This document shows positions 27,936 to 36,895 of a DNA stretch of 64,000 nt, piece by piece. Source of the DNA: Methylobacillus methanolivorans (lineage in GTDB: Bacteria > Pseudomonadota > Gammaproteobacteria > Burkholderiales > Methylophilaceae); NCBI RefSeq assembly GCF_020531845.1, contig NZ_JAJAVF010000003.1:152832-216831 (forward strand), given 5' to 3'. How positions within the stretch are numbered: the first letter of the stretch is position 1; each line of letters opens with the position of its first letter. The position numbers and the translations under genes are program-made. The notes under the pieces are model-generated. The model searched no databases. It worked only from the letters and a program-made list of their open reading frames with translations, and was not told where the DNA came from.

Positions 27936-28181
27936 ATGGAATTTCATCAAGAGCTAGACGCGCGCGGCCTCAGATGCCCACTACCCATTCTGCGTTGCAA
28001 AAAGGCATTGTCCGACGTTGCCGCAGGCGAAATCCTCAAGGTCACCGCCACTGACCCTGGCTCGGTGAAGGATTTCCAGGCATTCTGCAAACAGACCGGG
28101 CATGAAATGCTTGCCATGGCGGAAAACGCGGATGCGCCAGAGAAAGAATTCATCTTCCATATCAAGAAGCGGCTAGCCTGA
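27936..28181 (+). CDS. TusA-family sulfur carrier protein
   Basis: This 81-residue protein has the TusA motif LDARGLRCPLPILRCKKAL, with the CPxP cysteine at residue 14, and the typical GEILKVTATDPGSVKDFQAFCKQTGH segment. Proteins of this family carry sulfur as a cysteine persulfide for tRNA thiolation or sulfur metabolism. The start is two bases after the rhodanese stop, so the rhodanese may load it. Confidence 0.88.
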   Translation: MEFHQELDARGLRCPLPILRCKKALSDVAAGEILKVTATDPGSVKDFQAFCKQTGHEMLAMAENADAPEKEFIFHIKKRLA

Positions 28182-28208
28182 CCTCACAACAACCAAGGAG
28201 CCAGCATC

Positions 28209-29258
28209 ATGAGTAAAGGGTTGAGATTATCCGAGAAGTGGTTTCGACGTGGTTTGTGGCTGGTTGCCTTCATCTTCGCCAACTTTCTCATCGGGATGGG
28301 TCAAAGCGTCATCCAGGATTTGCCGCGGGTTGAACATCACTACTCCACCGAGGATTTCCTTGACCATGCGCAAGCAGACCCCCTGCGCGCAAGCCTGGAT
28401 AGCACGCGACAGCAACGCCAGGATATTCATGACACGCTGCAACAAGCCCAGTTAAGGCGCAATACGGCGACGACAGATTATCAAGCGGCCCGTGATACCT
28501 TCAACAACTGGCTCTCCACACGCCATGCCACCGAGCAAGCATCACAAGATACAGAGCTGATCAGCCGCGCGCAGCAACTGGACAAACTCAAGGCCGTGGA
28601 GCGCGAGGCCCAATCCAGTGTCGAGCAACTGGAAAAGCAGTCACTGGACGTTCATCAGCAAGAGTCTCGCGTACAACAACAGCTGGAAAAACTGCAGCAA
28701 ACGGCTTACGAGCATTATGAGGCCGCCATGCATGCACAGGAAATCCGTGTTTTCCTCTATCGACTGGCCTTGACCTTACCCTTACTACTGCTGGCGGCCT
28801 GGCTATTCTTGAAGCACAGGAAAAGCACATACTGGCCCTTCGTCTGGGGTTTCATCTTCTTCGCGGTATTCGCGTTCTTTGTCGAGCTGGTGCCCTACCT
28901 CCCCAGCTATGGCGGTTATGTCCGTTACGGTGTAGGCCTGCTACTGACCATCTTGATCGGGCGACAAGCTATCATCTCGCTCAACAGATATCTTGAAAAA
29001 CAGAAGCTGGCAGAACAACAGCCCGAAATAAAGCGCCGCGAAGAGCTCAGCTACGACACAGCACTGGCACGGCTTGCCAAGAATGTGTGCCCTGGTTGTG
29101 AACGTAATGTCGACCTGAAAGATGCCTTGAACGACTTCTGCCCGCATTGTGGCATTGGCCTGCATAACTATTGCACGGCTTGCAATGCGCGCAAGAGCGC
29201 TTTCTCTCGCTTCTGCCACAAATGCGGCACATCTGGTGCCCAGCCCACAGCCGATTAA
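28209..29258 (+). CDS. Coiled-coil membrane protein with C-terminal double zinc ribbon
   Basis: The 349-residue protein follows a good ribosome site (AAGGAG). An N-terminal membrane anchor (about 16-33) precedes a long Gln/Glu-rich coiled coil in the periplasm (about 65-170). Two or three membrane segments follow (about 182-200, 208-230, 236-256). A cytoplasmic tail carries four CxxC pairs (CPGC, CPHC, CTAC, CHKC; about 296-341), which should bind two zinc ions. I do not recognise a named family. It may share the operon of the rhodanese and TusA genes, 27 bases upstream. The stop is one base from that of the convergent bestrophin gene. Confidence 0.75.
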   Translation: MSKGLRLSEKWFRRGLWLVAFIFANFLIGMGQSVIQDLPRVEHHYSTEDFLDHAQADPLRASLDSTRQQRQDIHDTLQQAQLRRNTATTDYQAARDTFNNWLSTRHATEQASQDTELISRAQQLDKLKAVEREAQSSVEQLEKQSLDVHQQESRVQQQLEKLQQTAYEHYEAAMHAQEIRVFLYRLALTLPLLLLAAWLFLKHRKSTYWPFVWGFIFFAVFAFFVELVPYLPSYGGYVRYGVGLLLTILIGRQAIISLNRYLEKQKLAEQQPEIKRREELSYDTALARLAKNVCPGCERNVDLKDALNDFCPHCGIGLHNYCTACNARKSAFSRFCHKCGTSGAQPTAD

Positions 29259-29259
29259 G

Positions 29260-30162
29260 CTATAACAGCACACCCTCTTGCGCCTGCAATGCAGGCGGCA
29301 ATGGCTCATCCAGCAACTCCAGTATGCCAATCTCGATATTGCGGCTCATGGCATCCAGCGGCAAATCGTTAGGCTCGGTGCCAAACGGGTCGGCAATCTG
29401 GTCACCCAGGGCATCCAGCCCAAAGAAGGTATAGGCCAGAATGCACACCGCCACAGGCGTGAGCCAGCCTATGCTATCCACCAGGCAGAACGGCAGGAGG
29501 AAACAATACACATGCACCACCCGGTGCAACATCAAAATGTAGGGGTAAGGAATCGGCGTACTCTTGATACGCTCGCAACCACCCAGCACATGCGAGAGCT
29601 GATTGATCTGGGCATCCATCTGCGCCAGCAGGATGGGATCCAGTTTCGATAGTCGCGCATACTCCGTCACACGCTTTCCCAATGTCATCAACATTAATGA
29701 TGGTGCGTGAAGCTGGCGCTTTACCTCATCATCCGCAATTCGATTGGTATTATCATATATAACGTCACGCAAAAAATTTCGCATGGCGTATGGATAAGCC
29801 AGCAAAGGTTGCAGCAGATACAAGCGCTCTTCGCGATCGAGTTGTGGAAAAAACTGCTGCACTTGGCGCGTAAAATTGCGTGCACTGATCAACAATTCTC
29901 CCCATAGCGTGCGCGCCTCCCAGAAACGCTGATAAGCCGCGCTGTTGCGAAAACCAAGGAAAATCGCCAGCGTCAGCCCCCACAAGGTGAACGGCGTAGC
30001 CGTCAACGTCACCTTGTAGTGGTATAGGGTTCCGTGGGTCGCCACCACCAGCGAACTCAGCACTGTAGTAAACAGCACCTTGCGCCAGATCGCAGGAATA
30101 ATGGAACCCTTGAGTGAAAACAGCAGCACCCGGGCGCTGGGATTCTGTGGATGAGTAATCAT
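29260..30162 (-). CDS. Bestrophin-family membrane channel
   Basis: This 300-residue protein starts after AGGAGAAGTTC. The N-terminal signature is LKGSIIPAIWRKVLFTTVLSSLVVATHG and the central one is FTLWGLTLAIFLGFRNSAAYQRFWEARTLWGEL, which is highly characteristic of bacterial bestrophins (UPF0187). The C-terminal LPFCLVDSIGWLTPVAVCILAYTFFGLDALGDQIADPFG also fits. Bacterial members form pentameric ion channels in the inner membrane; ion choice here is unknown. It is separated from valS by 33 bases. Confidence 0.9.
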   Translation of the reverse strand: MITHPQNPSARVLLFSLKGSIIPAIWRKVLFTTVLSSLVVATHGTLYHYKVTLTATPFTLWGLTLAIFLGFRNSAAYQRFWEARTLWGELLISARNFTRQVQQFFPQLDREERLYLLQPLLAYPYAMRNFLRDVIYDNTNRIADDEVKRQLHAPSLMLMTLGKRVTEYARLSKLDPILLAQMDAQINQLSHVLGGCERIKSTPIPYPYILMLHRVVHVYCFLLPFCLVDSIGWLTPVAVCILAYTFFGLDALGDQIADPFGTEPNDLPLDAMSRNIEIGILELLDEPLPPALQAQEGVLL

Positions 30163-30195
30163 GAACTTCTCCTGTTATCCCGACCCGGGCGAGGT

Positions 30196-33144
30196 TTATT
30201 TCAGCTTGGCAAGCTGGGCCTGCAATTTGGCAAGCGTATCGCTAAATGCCGCCAACCGGGCTTTTTCCTGCTCAACTACCGCTGCCGGTGCACGCGCCAC
30301 AAAGCTCTCATTGCCCAGCTTGGCTTGTGCCTTGGTCATCTCGCCATCAATCCGGCTGATTTCCTTGCCTAGGCGCTCCTTCTCGGCAGCTACGTCAATC
30401 TCAATCTTGAGCATGAGCTTGAAATCACCCGCGAGTGCCACAGGCGCATCGGCCTCCGGTAACTCCGCGACAATCTCGACCTCGGACAGTTTAGCCAAGG
30501 CCTTCAGATGCGGCGCATAGGCAGCAAGCTTTTCCTGATCACCAGCCGCAATCAAGGGAACACGAGTGGCAGGTGATACTCCCATCTCGCCACGCAAACT
30601 ACGGCAGGCATCCACCGATTCCTTGAGCAAGGCCACCCAGGCTTCGGATTGCTCATCCAGCTTGGCTGGCTGGCTCACCGGATATTGCTCCAGCATGATG
30701 CTGGGGCCAGTGCGGCCAGACATCGGGCCTACCGTCTGCCAGATTTCTTCGGTGATAAACGGCATCAATGGGTGCGCCAGGCGCAGGATGGTTTCCAGTA
30801 CGCGCAGCAAGGTACGGCGCGTGGCGCGCTGTTGAGCCTCGTCGCCATTCTGCAACTGCACTTTGGCCAGCTCCAGATACCAGTCGCAGTATTCATCCCA
30901 GACGAACTTGTAGATCGCCTGCGCTACGTTGTCGAAACGGTATTCGGCAAAACCACGCTCAATATCTGCCTCGGTGCGCTGCAAGAGGCTGACGATCCAG
31001 CGGTCGGCTGGCGAGAAGTCCAGGTAACCATCAGGCTGCGTCTTGCAATCTTCCAGACCGTTATCCTTGCCCTCGGTGTTCATGAGCACAAAACGGGTAG
31101 CGTTCCACAGCTTGTTGCAGAAATTGCGATAGCCTTCGCAACGTTGCAGGTCAAACTTGATATCTCGCCCGGGCGAAGCCAACGAAGCAAAGGTGAAACG
31201 CAAGGCATCAGTACCAAATGCAGCAATACCTTCAGGGAACTCCTTGCGCGTGCGCTTCTCGATCTGCTCAGCCTGCTTGGGGTTCATCAGGCCAGTGGTA
31301 CGCTTCTTCACCAGGTCTTCAATGCCAATACCGTCGATCAGGTCGATCGGGTCGAGCACGTTGCCCTTGGACTTGGACATTTTCTGGCCTTCCGCATCCC
31401 GGATCAGGCCATGCACATAAACATCCTTGAACGGAATCCTGCCGGTGATGTGCTTGGTCATCATCACCATGCGCGCTACCCAGAAGAAGATGATGTCAAA
31501 ACCAGTCACTAATACGGAAGAAGGCAGGAACTGCTGCAACGCCTGGTTGGCCTGATCTTGCGCCTCGTCACCAGTCCAGTCCAATGTAGAAAATGGCCAC
31601 AAGGCAGCGGAATACCAAGTATCCAACACATCAGAGTCACGTTTCAGGTTGCCACGATAACCATCGTTAGCAGCAAGCTGGATCGCCTCGGTTTCGTTAT
31701 GCGCAACATAGACCTTGCCATCATCGCTATACCAGGCGGGAATCTGGTGTCCCCACCAGAGTTGGCGCGAAATACACCAATCCTGGATGTTATTCAGCCA
31801 CTGGTTATAGGTATTCACCCAGTTTTCCGGCACGAAGCGGATTTCGCCATTGGCAACCACTTCCAGCGCTTTTTCCGTGATGCTCTTGCCATCATCGCCC
31901 GGCTTGCTCATGGCGACGAACCACTGGTCAGTGAGCATCGGTTCAATCACCACATTGGTACGATCACCGCGCGGCACTTTGAGCTTGTGCTTATCAACCT
32001 TGACCAGAAATCCCTGGGCTTCGAGGTCTGCCACAATCTGCTTTCTGGCCTCAAAACGATCTAGACCAATAAACTTCTGTGGAACAATTTTTCCCTCAAT
32101 TTCATATTGGAAAATTGGATGACCTTCAGGAGCTTTTATAAGATCTGCCGAGGACATATTCCTTGTCAAAAAAGCTGCATCATCTGTATCAAGCATGCCT
32201 AGTGGAGCGATTAAACCACTCAACGTCATGATGCTAAATAATGGAAGCTCAGGATGGCGCTGATATACGGCATAGTCGTTGAAATCATGCGCAGGCGTCA
32301 CCTTGACCGCGCCGGTACCGAATTCGCGATCTACATAGTCATCGGCAATCACCGGGATTTCACGCTCGCAAAGGGGCAGCTTGACCTGCTTGCCGATCAG
32401 GTGAGCATAACGTTCATCTTCGGGGTGTACCATCACGGCGACGTCGCCTAGCATGGTTTCGGGACGGGTCGTCGCCACCGTCAGCTCGCCATTGCCATCA
32501 GCCAGGGGATAACGGATATGCCAGAGGTGGCCGTCTTCTTCCTCTGAGATCACTTCGAGATCGGACACCGCGGTGTGCAGTTTGGGGTCCCAATTCACCA
32601 GGCGCTTACCGCGGTAGATCAGGCCTTCGTTGTAGAGACGCACGAAGGTTTCGGTGACGGTGCGTGACAGACCTTCGTCCATGGTGAAGCGTTCGCGGCT
32701 CCAGTCGGGCGAAGTGCCCAGGCGACGCATTTGCTTGGTGATGCTGCCGCCAGAGTATTCCTTCCATTCCCAGACTTTTTCCAGGAACTTGTCACGCCCG
32801 AGGTCGTGACGGCTGACGCCTTGCGCATCGAGCTGGCGTTCCACCACGATCTGCGTGGCAATGCCCGCATGGTCGGTACCCGGCTGCCACAGGGTATTGG
32901 CGCCACGCATGCGGTGATAGCGCGTCAACGCATCCATGATGGTCTGGTTGAAACCATGGCCCATGTGCAGCGTACCGGTCACGTTCGGTGGCGGCAGCAG
33001 GATACAGAAATTGTCTTGTTTGCTGGCATCCAGCCCTGCTGCATAGTAGCCGCGGTCTTCCCAGAATTGGTACCAGCGGCTTTCTATGTTCTTGGGTTCA
33101 AAGGATTTATCCAGTGTTTGGCTTGCTGTAGTGTCGGTATTCAT
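30196..33144 (-). CDS. valS: Valyl-tRNA synthetase
   Basis: This 982-residue class I synthetase charges tRNA-Val. It has the HIGH-type motif [10 protein letters not shown] (about residues 59-68), the CP1 editing domain (about 190-450) and KMSKSKGN near 586. An anticodon-binding region and a C-terminal coiled coil ([34 protein letters not shown]) follow. A segment of about 60 residues inside the editing region (coding bases about 32060-32250) is clearly AT-richer than the rest and differs from common ValRS sequences. No Shine-Dalgarno precedes the ATG, and a possible extended -10 box ends only nine bases before it. Confidence 0.96.
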   Translation of the reverse strand: MNTDTTASQTLDKSFEPKNIESRWYQFWEDRGYYAAGLDASKQDNFCILLPPPNVTGTLHMGHGFNQTIMDALTRYHRMRGANTLWQPGTDHAGIATQIVVERQLDAQGVSRHDLGRDKFLEKVWEWKEYSGGSITKQMRRLGTSPDWSRERFTMDEGLSRTVTETFVRLYNEGLIYRGKRLVNWDPKLHTAVSDLEVISEEEDGHLWHIRYPLADGNGELTVATTRPETMLGDVAVMVHPEDERYAHLIGKQVKLPLCEREIPVIADDYVDREFGTGAVKVTPAHDFNDYAVYQRHPELPLFSIMTLSGLIAPLGMLDTDDAAFLTRNMSSADLIKAPEGHPIFQYEIEGKIVPQKFIGLDRFEARKQIVADLEAQGFLVKVDKHKLKVPRGDRTNVVIEPMLTDQWFVAMSKPGDDGKSITEKALEVVANGEIRFVPENWVNTYNQWLNNIQDWCISRQLWWGHQIPAWYSDDGKVYVAHNETEAIQLAANDGYRGNLKRDSDVLDTWYSAALWPFSTLDWTGDEAQDQANQALQQFLPSSVLVTGFDIIFFWVARMVMMTKHITGRIPFKDVYVHGLIRDAEGQKMSKSKGNVLDPIDLIDGIGIEDLVKKRTTGLMNPKQAEQIEKRTRKEFPEGIAAFGTDALRFTFASLASPGRDIKFDLQRCEGYRNFCNKLWNATRFVLMNTEGKDNGLEDCKTQPDGYLDFSPADRWIVSLLQRTEADIERGFAEYRFDNVAQAIYKFVWDEYCDWYLELAKVQLQNGDEAQQRATRRTLLRVLETILRLAHPLMPFITEEIWQTVGPMSGRTGPSIMLEQYPVSQPAKLDEQSEAWVALLKESVDACRSLRGEMGVSPATRVPLIAAGDQEKLAAYAPHLKALAKLSEVEIVAELPEADAPVALAGDFKLMLKIEIDVAAEKERLGKEISRIDGEMTKAQAKLGNESFVARAPAAVVEQEKARLAAFSDTLAKLQAQLAKLK

Positions 33145-33153
33145 AGGGGTGGG

Positions 33154-33162
33154 ATTTTAGCA
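33154..33162 (-). promoter_or_regulatory. Possible extended -10 promoter of valS
   Basis: On the minus strand TGCTAAAAT is an extended -10 element. No good -35 is seen. Transcription would begin at or within a few bases of the valS ATG, giving a nearly leaderless mRNA. Confidence 0.4.
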
Positions 33163-33199
33163 TAGCGCCCTCACCGCCATCACCTGTTACGCTAAAAAC

Positions 33200-34102
33200 C
33201 TAGCTGCCGGCCATTAAGCGCAATAACACCAGCAACATCCCGACAAATATCAATCCATGCAGCCAGCACCATCGTTGATAGCGTCGCTTCAAGCCTTGGG
33301 GTGACAAGCTGGAAAGCAAAAACAGGCGACCATCTGCAGGGGCGCGCATCACATGCACTCCGGGCGATGCACGCAATACCCTATGCTGTTTTTCCACCTC
33401 GCGCACTGCGGCACGACGCGCCAACTCCCACTCCTTGAGATCGATTTCACCATTGCCATCCAGATCAAAGCGCTCCAGCAAACCGGCCTTATCACGCTTC
33501 CATTCAGCCAATAGTTCAGCGACATCCTCTTTCTGATTGAGTGGCATATTGGCACCACCCACTGTGCTGAATTCACCCAGCACATAAATAGACCCGGCGA
33601 ACAGGATATCTTCCACCCGCTTGTAGTCTCCGGCATAGCTTACCCTGCGTTCGGGTCCAATCACCTCGGCATGGTCAGGGTCGACAAAACACTGGCCAGA
33701 ACCATCACTGATGACAAAGGTTTCGTGGCTGCTACCTTCATGCACCAGCTGCCAATGGCGCCGATCACGGCGCTGGAATACCTGGAAGCGATACCAGACA
33801 CAACGAACAGCGGAGTAAGGACTGACGATCAAATGTTCAGGATCGGGTACTGCCCTGCCATAAAGCTCCACATATCCTTGCGCAGCAGAAGCAATACGCG
33901 AAGTAGGCAGGTCGGCAATCATGCGGCTACGTTTGTTGCTGCCTATCCAGGCAACAAAGCTGATCACCGCCACCAGCAGCACGCACACCATGGATGCCTG
34001 GCGGTCATTCAACTGCAATGCAACCAACAGCAATGCCAGATATGCCGCACCACTCAGGCAATCAAGGTAGTAGCTACGCCAACCGCGCCACATCAACCTC
34101 AT
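33200..34102 (-). CDS. GIDE-like membrane protein with EF-hand
   Basis: About 300 residues from the Met at 34102, which lies just after the lemA stop; Met 34093, with GAGG close by, is an alternative. Two N-terminal membrane segments (LSGAAYLALLLVALQL, ASMVCVLLVAVISFVAWIG) are followed by a GIDE/E3-like beta domain (YVELYGRAVPDPEHLIVSPYSAVRCVWYRFQVFQR). A canonical EF-hand loop (DLDGNGEIDLKEWE) is near residue 215, and a C-terminal membrane segment (LIFVGMLLVLLRLM) ends the protein. Such proteins commonly pair with LemA, as here. The function of bacterial GIDE proteins is unknown; no RING finger is present. Confidence 0.75.
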   Translation of the reverse strand: MRLMWRGWRSYYLDCLSGAAYLALLLVALQLNDRQASMVCVLLVAVISFVAWIGSNKRSRMIADLPTSRIASAAQGYVELYGRAVPDPEHLIVSPYSAVRCVWYRFQVFQRRDRRHWQLVHEGSSHETFVISDGSGQCFVDPDHAEVIGPERRVSYAGDYKRVEDILFAGSIYVLGEFSTVGGANMPLNQKEDVAELLAEWKRDKAGLLERFDLDGNGEIDLKEWELARRAAVREVEKQHRVLRASPGVHVMRAPADGRLFLLSSLSPQGLKRRYQRWCWLHGLIFVGMLLVLLRLMAGS

Positions 34103-34124
34103 GGGTGAGAAACCAGTCCTGCGA

Positions 34125-34691
34125 CTACGACTTGAAGCGCGCAGCGATATCAACATCCTTGAGTTCACTGCGGGCAAAACGCAGCATTGTCTCGCGGTTG
34201 AAACCCAGGGTACGGGCTACCAGCAGGTCAGGAAACTGTGCGATACGCACATTGTGCAGGTTGACACTGTCGTTATAAAACTCGCGTCGGTCAGCGATTG
34301 CGTTTTCAAGATTGCTGATGCGCGCCTGCAAATGCAGGAACTGCTCATTGGCTTTCAGCTCAGGGTATGCTTCCGCCAGCGCAAACAATGTCCCCAAGCC
34401 GGCACGCAACGCGCCCTCTGCTGCGCCCAGCGCCGCCACATCATGATGCTGGCTGGCCTCCTGCACACGTGAACGTGCCTGTATCACCTGCTGCAAGGTT
34501 GCCTGCTCATGCTGCATATATTGCTTGCAGGTATCCACCAACTTGGGCAATTCGTCATGACGCTGCTTGAGCAAGACATCAATATTGGCCCATGCCTTTT
34601 CGACATTATTCTTGAGACTTACCAGGCCGTTATAGACCATGATGAAATACACAACGGCCACCACCAGCAATACCAGCAAGAAAATCTGCAT
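34125..34691 (-). CDS. lemA: LemA family protein
   Basis: The protein has 188 residues when started at the ATG that follows GGGAGGGCAT; an upstream in-frame Met has no ribosome site. An N-terminal membrane anchor (FLLVLLVVAVVYFIMVYNGLV) precedes the LemA signature VSLKNNVEKAWANIDVLLKQRHDELPKLVDTCKQYM. The helical remainder includes FLHLQARISNLENAIADRREFYNDSVN. The protein should be anchored in the membrane with a helical bundle outside the cytoplasm or in it; its function is not known. The GIDE-like gene follows after 22 bases. Confidence 0.9.
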   Translation of the reverse strand: MQIFLLVLLVVAVVYFIMVYNGLVSLKNNVEKAWANIDVLLKQRHDELPKLVDTCKQYMQHEQATLQQVIQARSRVQEASQHHDVAALGAAEGALRAGLGTLFALAEAYPELKANEQFLHLQARISNLENAIADRREFYNDSVNLHNVRIAQFPDLLVARTLGFNRETMLRFARSELKDVDIAARFKS

Positions 34692-34754
34692 ATGCCCTCC
34701 CTTTTTTGCTGGCAGTGTAATCTGCATCATCTTCCGCAGGCAACGATATCAAAC

Positions 34755-34779
34755 AAAAAGCCGGCAATGCCGGCTTTTT
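34755..34779 (-). terminator. Rho-independent terminator after PEP-CTERM gene
   Basis: GCCGGC/GCCGGC forms the core stem with a 3-base AAT loop, extended by A/T pairs. The minus-strand T-run follows. It ends transcription of the PEP-CTERM gene before lemA and is symmetric enough to work both ways. Confidence 0.88.
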
Positions 34780-34797
34780 GTTGTGCTGGTTTGATGC

Positions 34798-35433
34798 CTA
34801 GCTAGACATCTTGCGGCGTGCGACAAACCCGACCAGAGACAGACCTAGCAACATCATGCCATAGGCGCTAGGCTCCGGCACTGGTGCCAGGGTTGCGGTA
34901 AAGGCCAAATCGCCACCCAGGGATGTATTCCAGGCAGCCCCCGTCAACTGGCTACGATCATTGCCATTATTGAGGTAAACGAAGCTACCGCCGGTATAGG
35001 CCGTATCTGGCGCGAAAGCCCATTCATTGGTACTGGTGCTATCACCCTGGATTCCAGAAGTGGTGAAGTACAGTACGTATTGCTGATTTCCCGCCAGGGT
35101 GACAGAAGGATAAGCAGTAATTTCGGTATATTCACTGCTGGCAGAAAAACTGAATGGATCAGATTGATAAAGCACTTCACCAACGCGTGAACCCGTCCAG
35201 GTGCCCACCTCGATAGTGAATGGCGCCTCTAGCGCGGTCAGGACAAAAGAGAAAGATTGCAACACTTGATCCTGCTCACCAATGGTAATTGTTTGACCAT
35301 AAGTCGCGGTATCTGGTGTGCCAAATGGAGAGACGGAACCGTCCCATTCATCCATGGTGCTGATGGTAGTAGCGGCATGAACTGCCGGTGTAAATGCTAA
35401 TGTCAAAAGAAAACCCGCTGTGGGAAATTTCAT
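34798..35433 (-). CDS. PEP-CTERM sorting domain protein
   Basis: The 211-residue exported protein starts at the ATG after AAGGAGGTCGTG. It has a signal peptide (FPTAGFLLTLAFTPAVHAA), then a beta-rich Ser/Thr domain of unknown function. A classical PEP-CTERM tail closes it: VPEPSAYG, a hydrophobic helix (MMLLGLSLVGFV) and a basic end (ARRK). Such proteins are cleaved and sorted by an exosortase, usually in bacteria that make an exopolysaccharide. No exosortase gene is in the window. The gene stands alone between a terminator and the divergent nfeD-like gene. Confidence 0.88.
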   Translation of the reverse strand: MKFPTAGFLLTLAFTPAVHAATTISTMDEWDGSVSPFGTPDTATYGQTITIGEQDQVLQSFSFVLTALEAPFTIEVGTWTGSRVGEVLYQSDPFSFSASSEYTEITAYPSVTLAGNQQYVLYFTTSGIQGDSTSTNEWAFAPDTAYTGGSFVYLNNGNDRSQLTGAAWNTSLGGDLAFTATLAPVPEPSAYGMMLLGLSLVGFVARRKMSS

Positions 35434-35572
35434 CACGACCTCCTTGATGTTGAAAAGATAAAGTTCAAGCTTCAACCTCGTGCTCGAAAATTCCCCCCCG
35501 CTGCCAGACCGCAAGCAAGACGTAAAGTTCTGGTACGATGACGCACTAAACAATCACCGGGATTCAATCAAC

Positions 35573-36025
35573 ATGCTGGAACCGCTATGGATCTGGGCCA
35601 TACTTGGGTTAGCCCTCATTGCGCTGGAAATGCTGACAGGTACGCTGTACATCCTCTGGTTTGGCATCGCCGCGCTGGGCCTGGCATTACTGACCTCCCT
35701 GGCACCATCCCTGGCGGTCGCGTGGCAGTTGTTGATTTTTGCTGTGCTTTCGCTTGGCTCCCTTGCGATCTGGAAGCAGTTCTACCGCCGCGAACACAAT
35801 GACTCCAACATCGGGCAATCACGCGGTGATGAAATTGGCCGTATCGGGATCATCACTGTCGCTGTCAGCCCTCGACAAAACGGCCAAATCGAGTTTGCCC
35901 AAGGCGTGCTGGGCAGTCGCCTGTGGATTGCCATCGCCAATGAAGAAATCGAGGCCGGTAGCGAAGCGGTGATTGTCGCCGTGGAAGGTAACCGACTGCG
36001 CGTGAGTAAAAGAACCCAACCATAA
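35573..36025 (+). CDS. NfeD-like membrane protein
   Basis: The 150-residue protein starts at MLEPLWIWA; upstream in-frame codons overlap the divergent promoter region and are not family-like. Membrane segments are at about 5-22, 24-44 and 48-66. The C-terminal OB-fold is typical of short NfeD proteins (GRIGIITVAVSP...GSRLWIAIANEEIEAGSEAVIVAVEGNRLRV). It is followed after 18 bases by an SPFH gene, the standard NfeD-stomatin pairing seen in membrane-quality-control operons. Confidence 0.88.
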   Translation: MLEPLWIWAILGLALIALEMLTGTLYILWFGIAALGLALLTSLAPSLAVAWQLLIFAVLSLGSLAIWKQFYRREHNDSNIGQSRGDEIGRIGIITVAVSPRQNGQIEFAQGVLGSRLWIAIANEEIEAGSEAVIVAVEGNRLRVSKRTQP

Positions 36026-36043
36026 CAACTCCGAGGAGAGACC

Positions 36044-36889
36044 ATGTTCGAGTTTGCATTTGTATTGATCGCGGCGGCAGCCGTACTGGCCTGGAAAGGC
36101 ATACGCATCGTACCGCAAGGCGAGGAATGGGTCGTGGAGCGCTTGGGCAAGTTCAACGCTGTACTCACCCCCGGCCTGCATATCATCAACCCTATCTTCA
36201 GCAAGGTGACCTATAAAGTCACGACCAAGGACATCATCCTTGATGTCCCTGAACAAGACGTCATCACCAAGGATAATGCCGTCATCCTCGCCAATGCCCT
36301 GGCTTTCATCAAAGTTACCAATATCGAGCGTGCGGTCTATGGCATTGAGGATTTCCGCGAAGCCATGCGCAACATGGTGCAGACCAACCTGCGTTCGATT
36401 ATCGGCGGCATGGATTTGAATGAAGCCCTCACTTCACGCGAGCGCATCAAGACCGAATTGAAAACAGCCATTGCCGACGAAGCCTCTGACTGGGGCCTGA
36501 CCGTCAAGTCAGTAGAGATTCAAGACATCAAGCCCTCGGCGAATATGCAAAATGCCATGGAGCAGCAAGCCTCTGCCGAGCGTGAGCGCGTTGCCGTGGT
36601 GACACGCGCCGAAGGCGACAAGCAATCTCTCATCCTCAATGCCGAGGCCCGCCTGGAAGCTGCAAGAAAAGATGCAGAAGCACAAAAAGTAGCTGCAGAA
36701 GCGTCGGCAGAGTCCATCCGCTTGATTGCAGAAGCCGTGCAGCACAACGACACATCCGCCACCTTCCTGCTGGGTGACCGTTATATCCAGGCCTTGCAGC
36801 GCATGTCTAACGCCAACAACAGCAAGATTGTGGTGATGCCGGGAGATGTCGTTAGTGCGGTAAAAGCACTGGTGGGTGGCAGCAAGTAA
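36044..36889 (+). CDS. SPFH/Band 7 (stomatin-like, QmcA-type) membrane protein
   Basis: The 281-residue protein starts after GAGGAGAGACC. An N-terminal membrane segment (FVLIAAAAVLAWKGIRIV) is followed by the SPFH domain (EWVVERLGKFNAVLTPGLHIINPIFSKV, residues about 27-54). The Ala/Glu-rich helical region (ERVAVVTRAEGDKQSLILNAEARLEAARKDAEAQKVAAEASAES) assembles oligomers. Proteins of this kind form large membrane rings or microdomains and bind partner proteases. Operon with the NfeD-like gene. Confidence 0.92.
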   Translation: MFEFAFVLIAAAAVLAWKGIRIVPQGEEWVVERLGKFNAVLTPGLHIINPIFSKVTYKVTTKDIILDVPEQDVITKDNAVILANALAFIKVTNIERAVYGIEDFREAMRNMVQTNLRSIIGGMDLNEALTSRERIKTELKTAIADEASDWGLTVKSVEIQDIKPSANMQNAMEQQASAERERVAVVTRAEGDKQSLILNAEARLEAARKDAEAQKVAAEASAESIRLIAEAVQHNDTSATFLLGDRYIQALQRMSNANNSKIVVMPGDVVSAVKALVGGSK

Positions 36890-36895
36890 GCTAGA

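Noticed and set aside
34692..35572. Sigma54 (-24/-12) promoter for the PEP-CTERM gene or pilus genes
   Set aside because: TGGCA-like fragments occur upstream of the PEP-CTERM gene but without a TTGC at the right spacing; nothing convincing near the pilus genes either.
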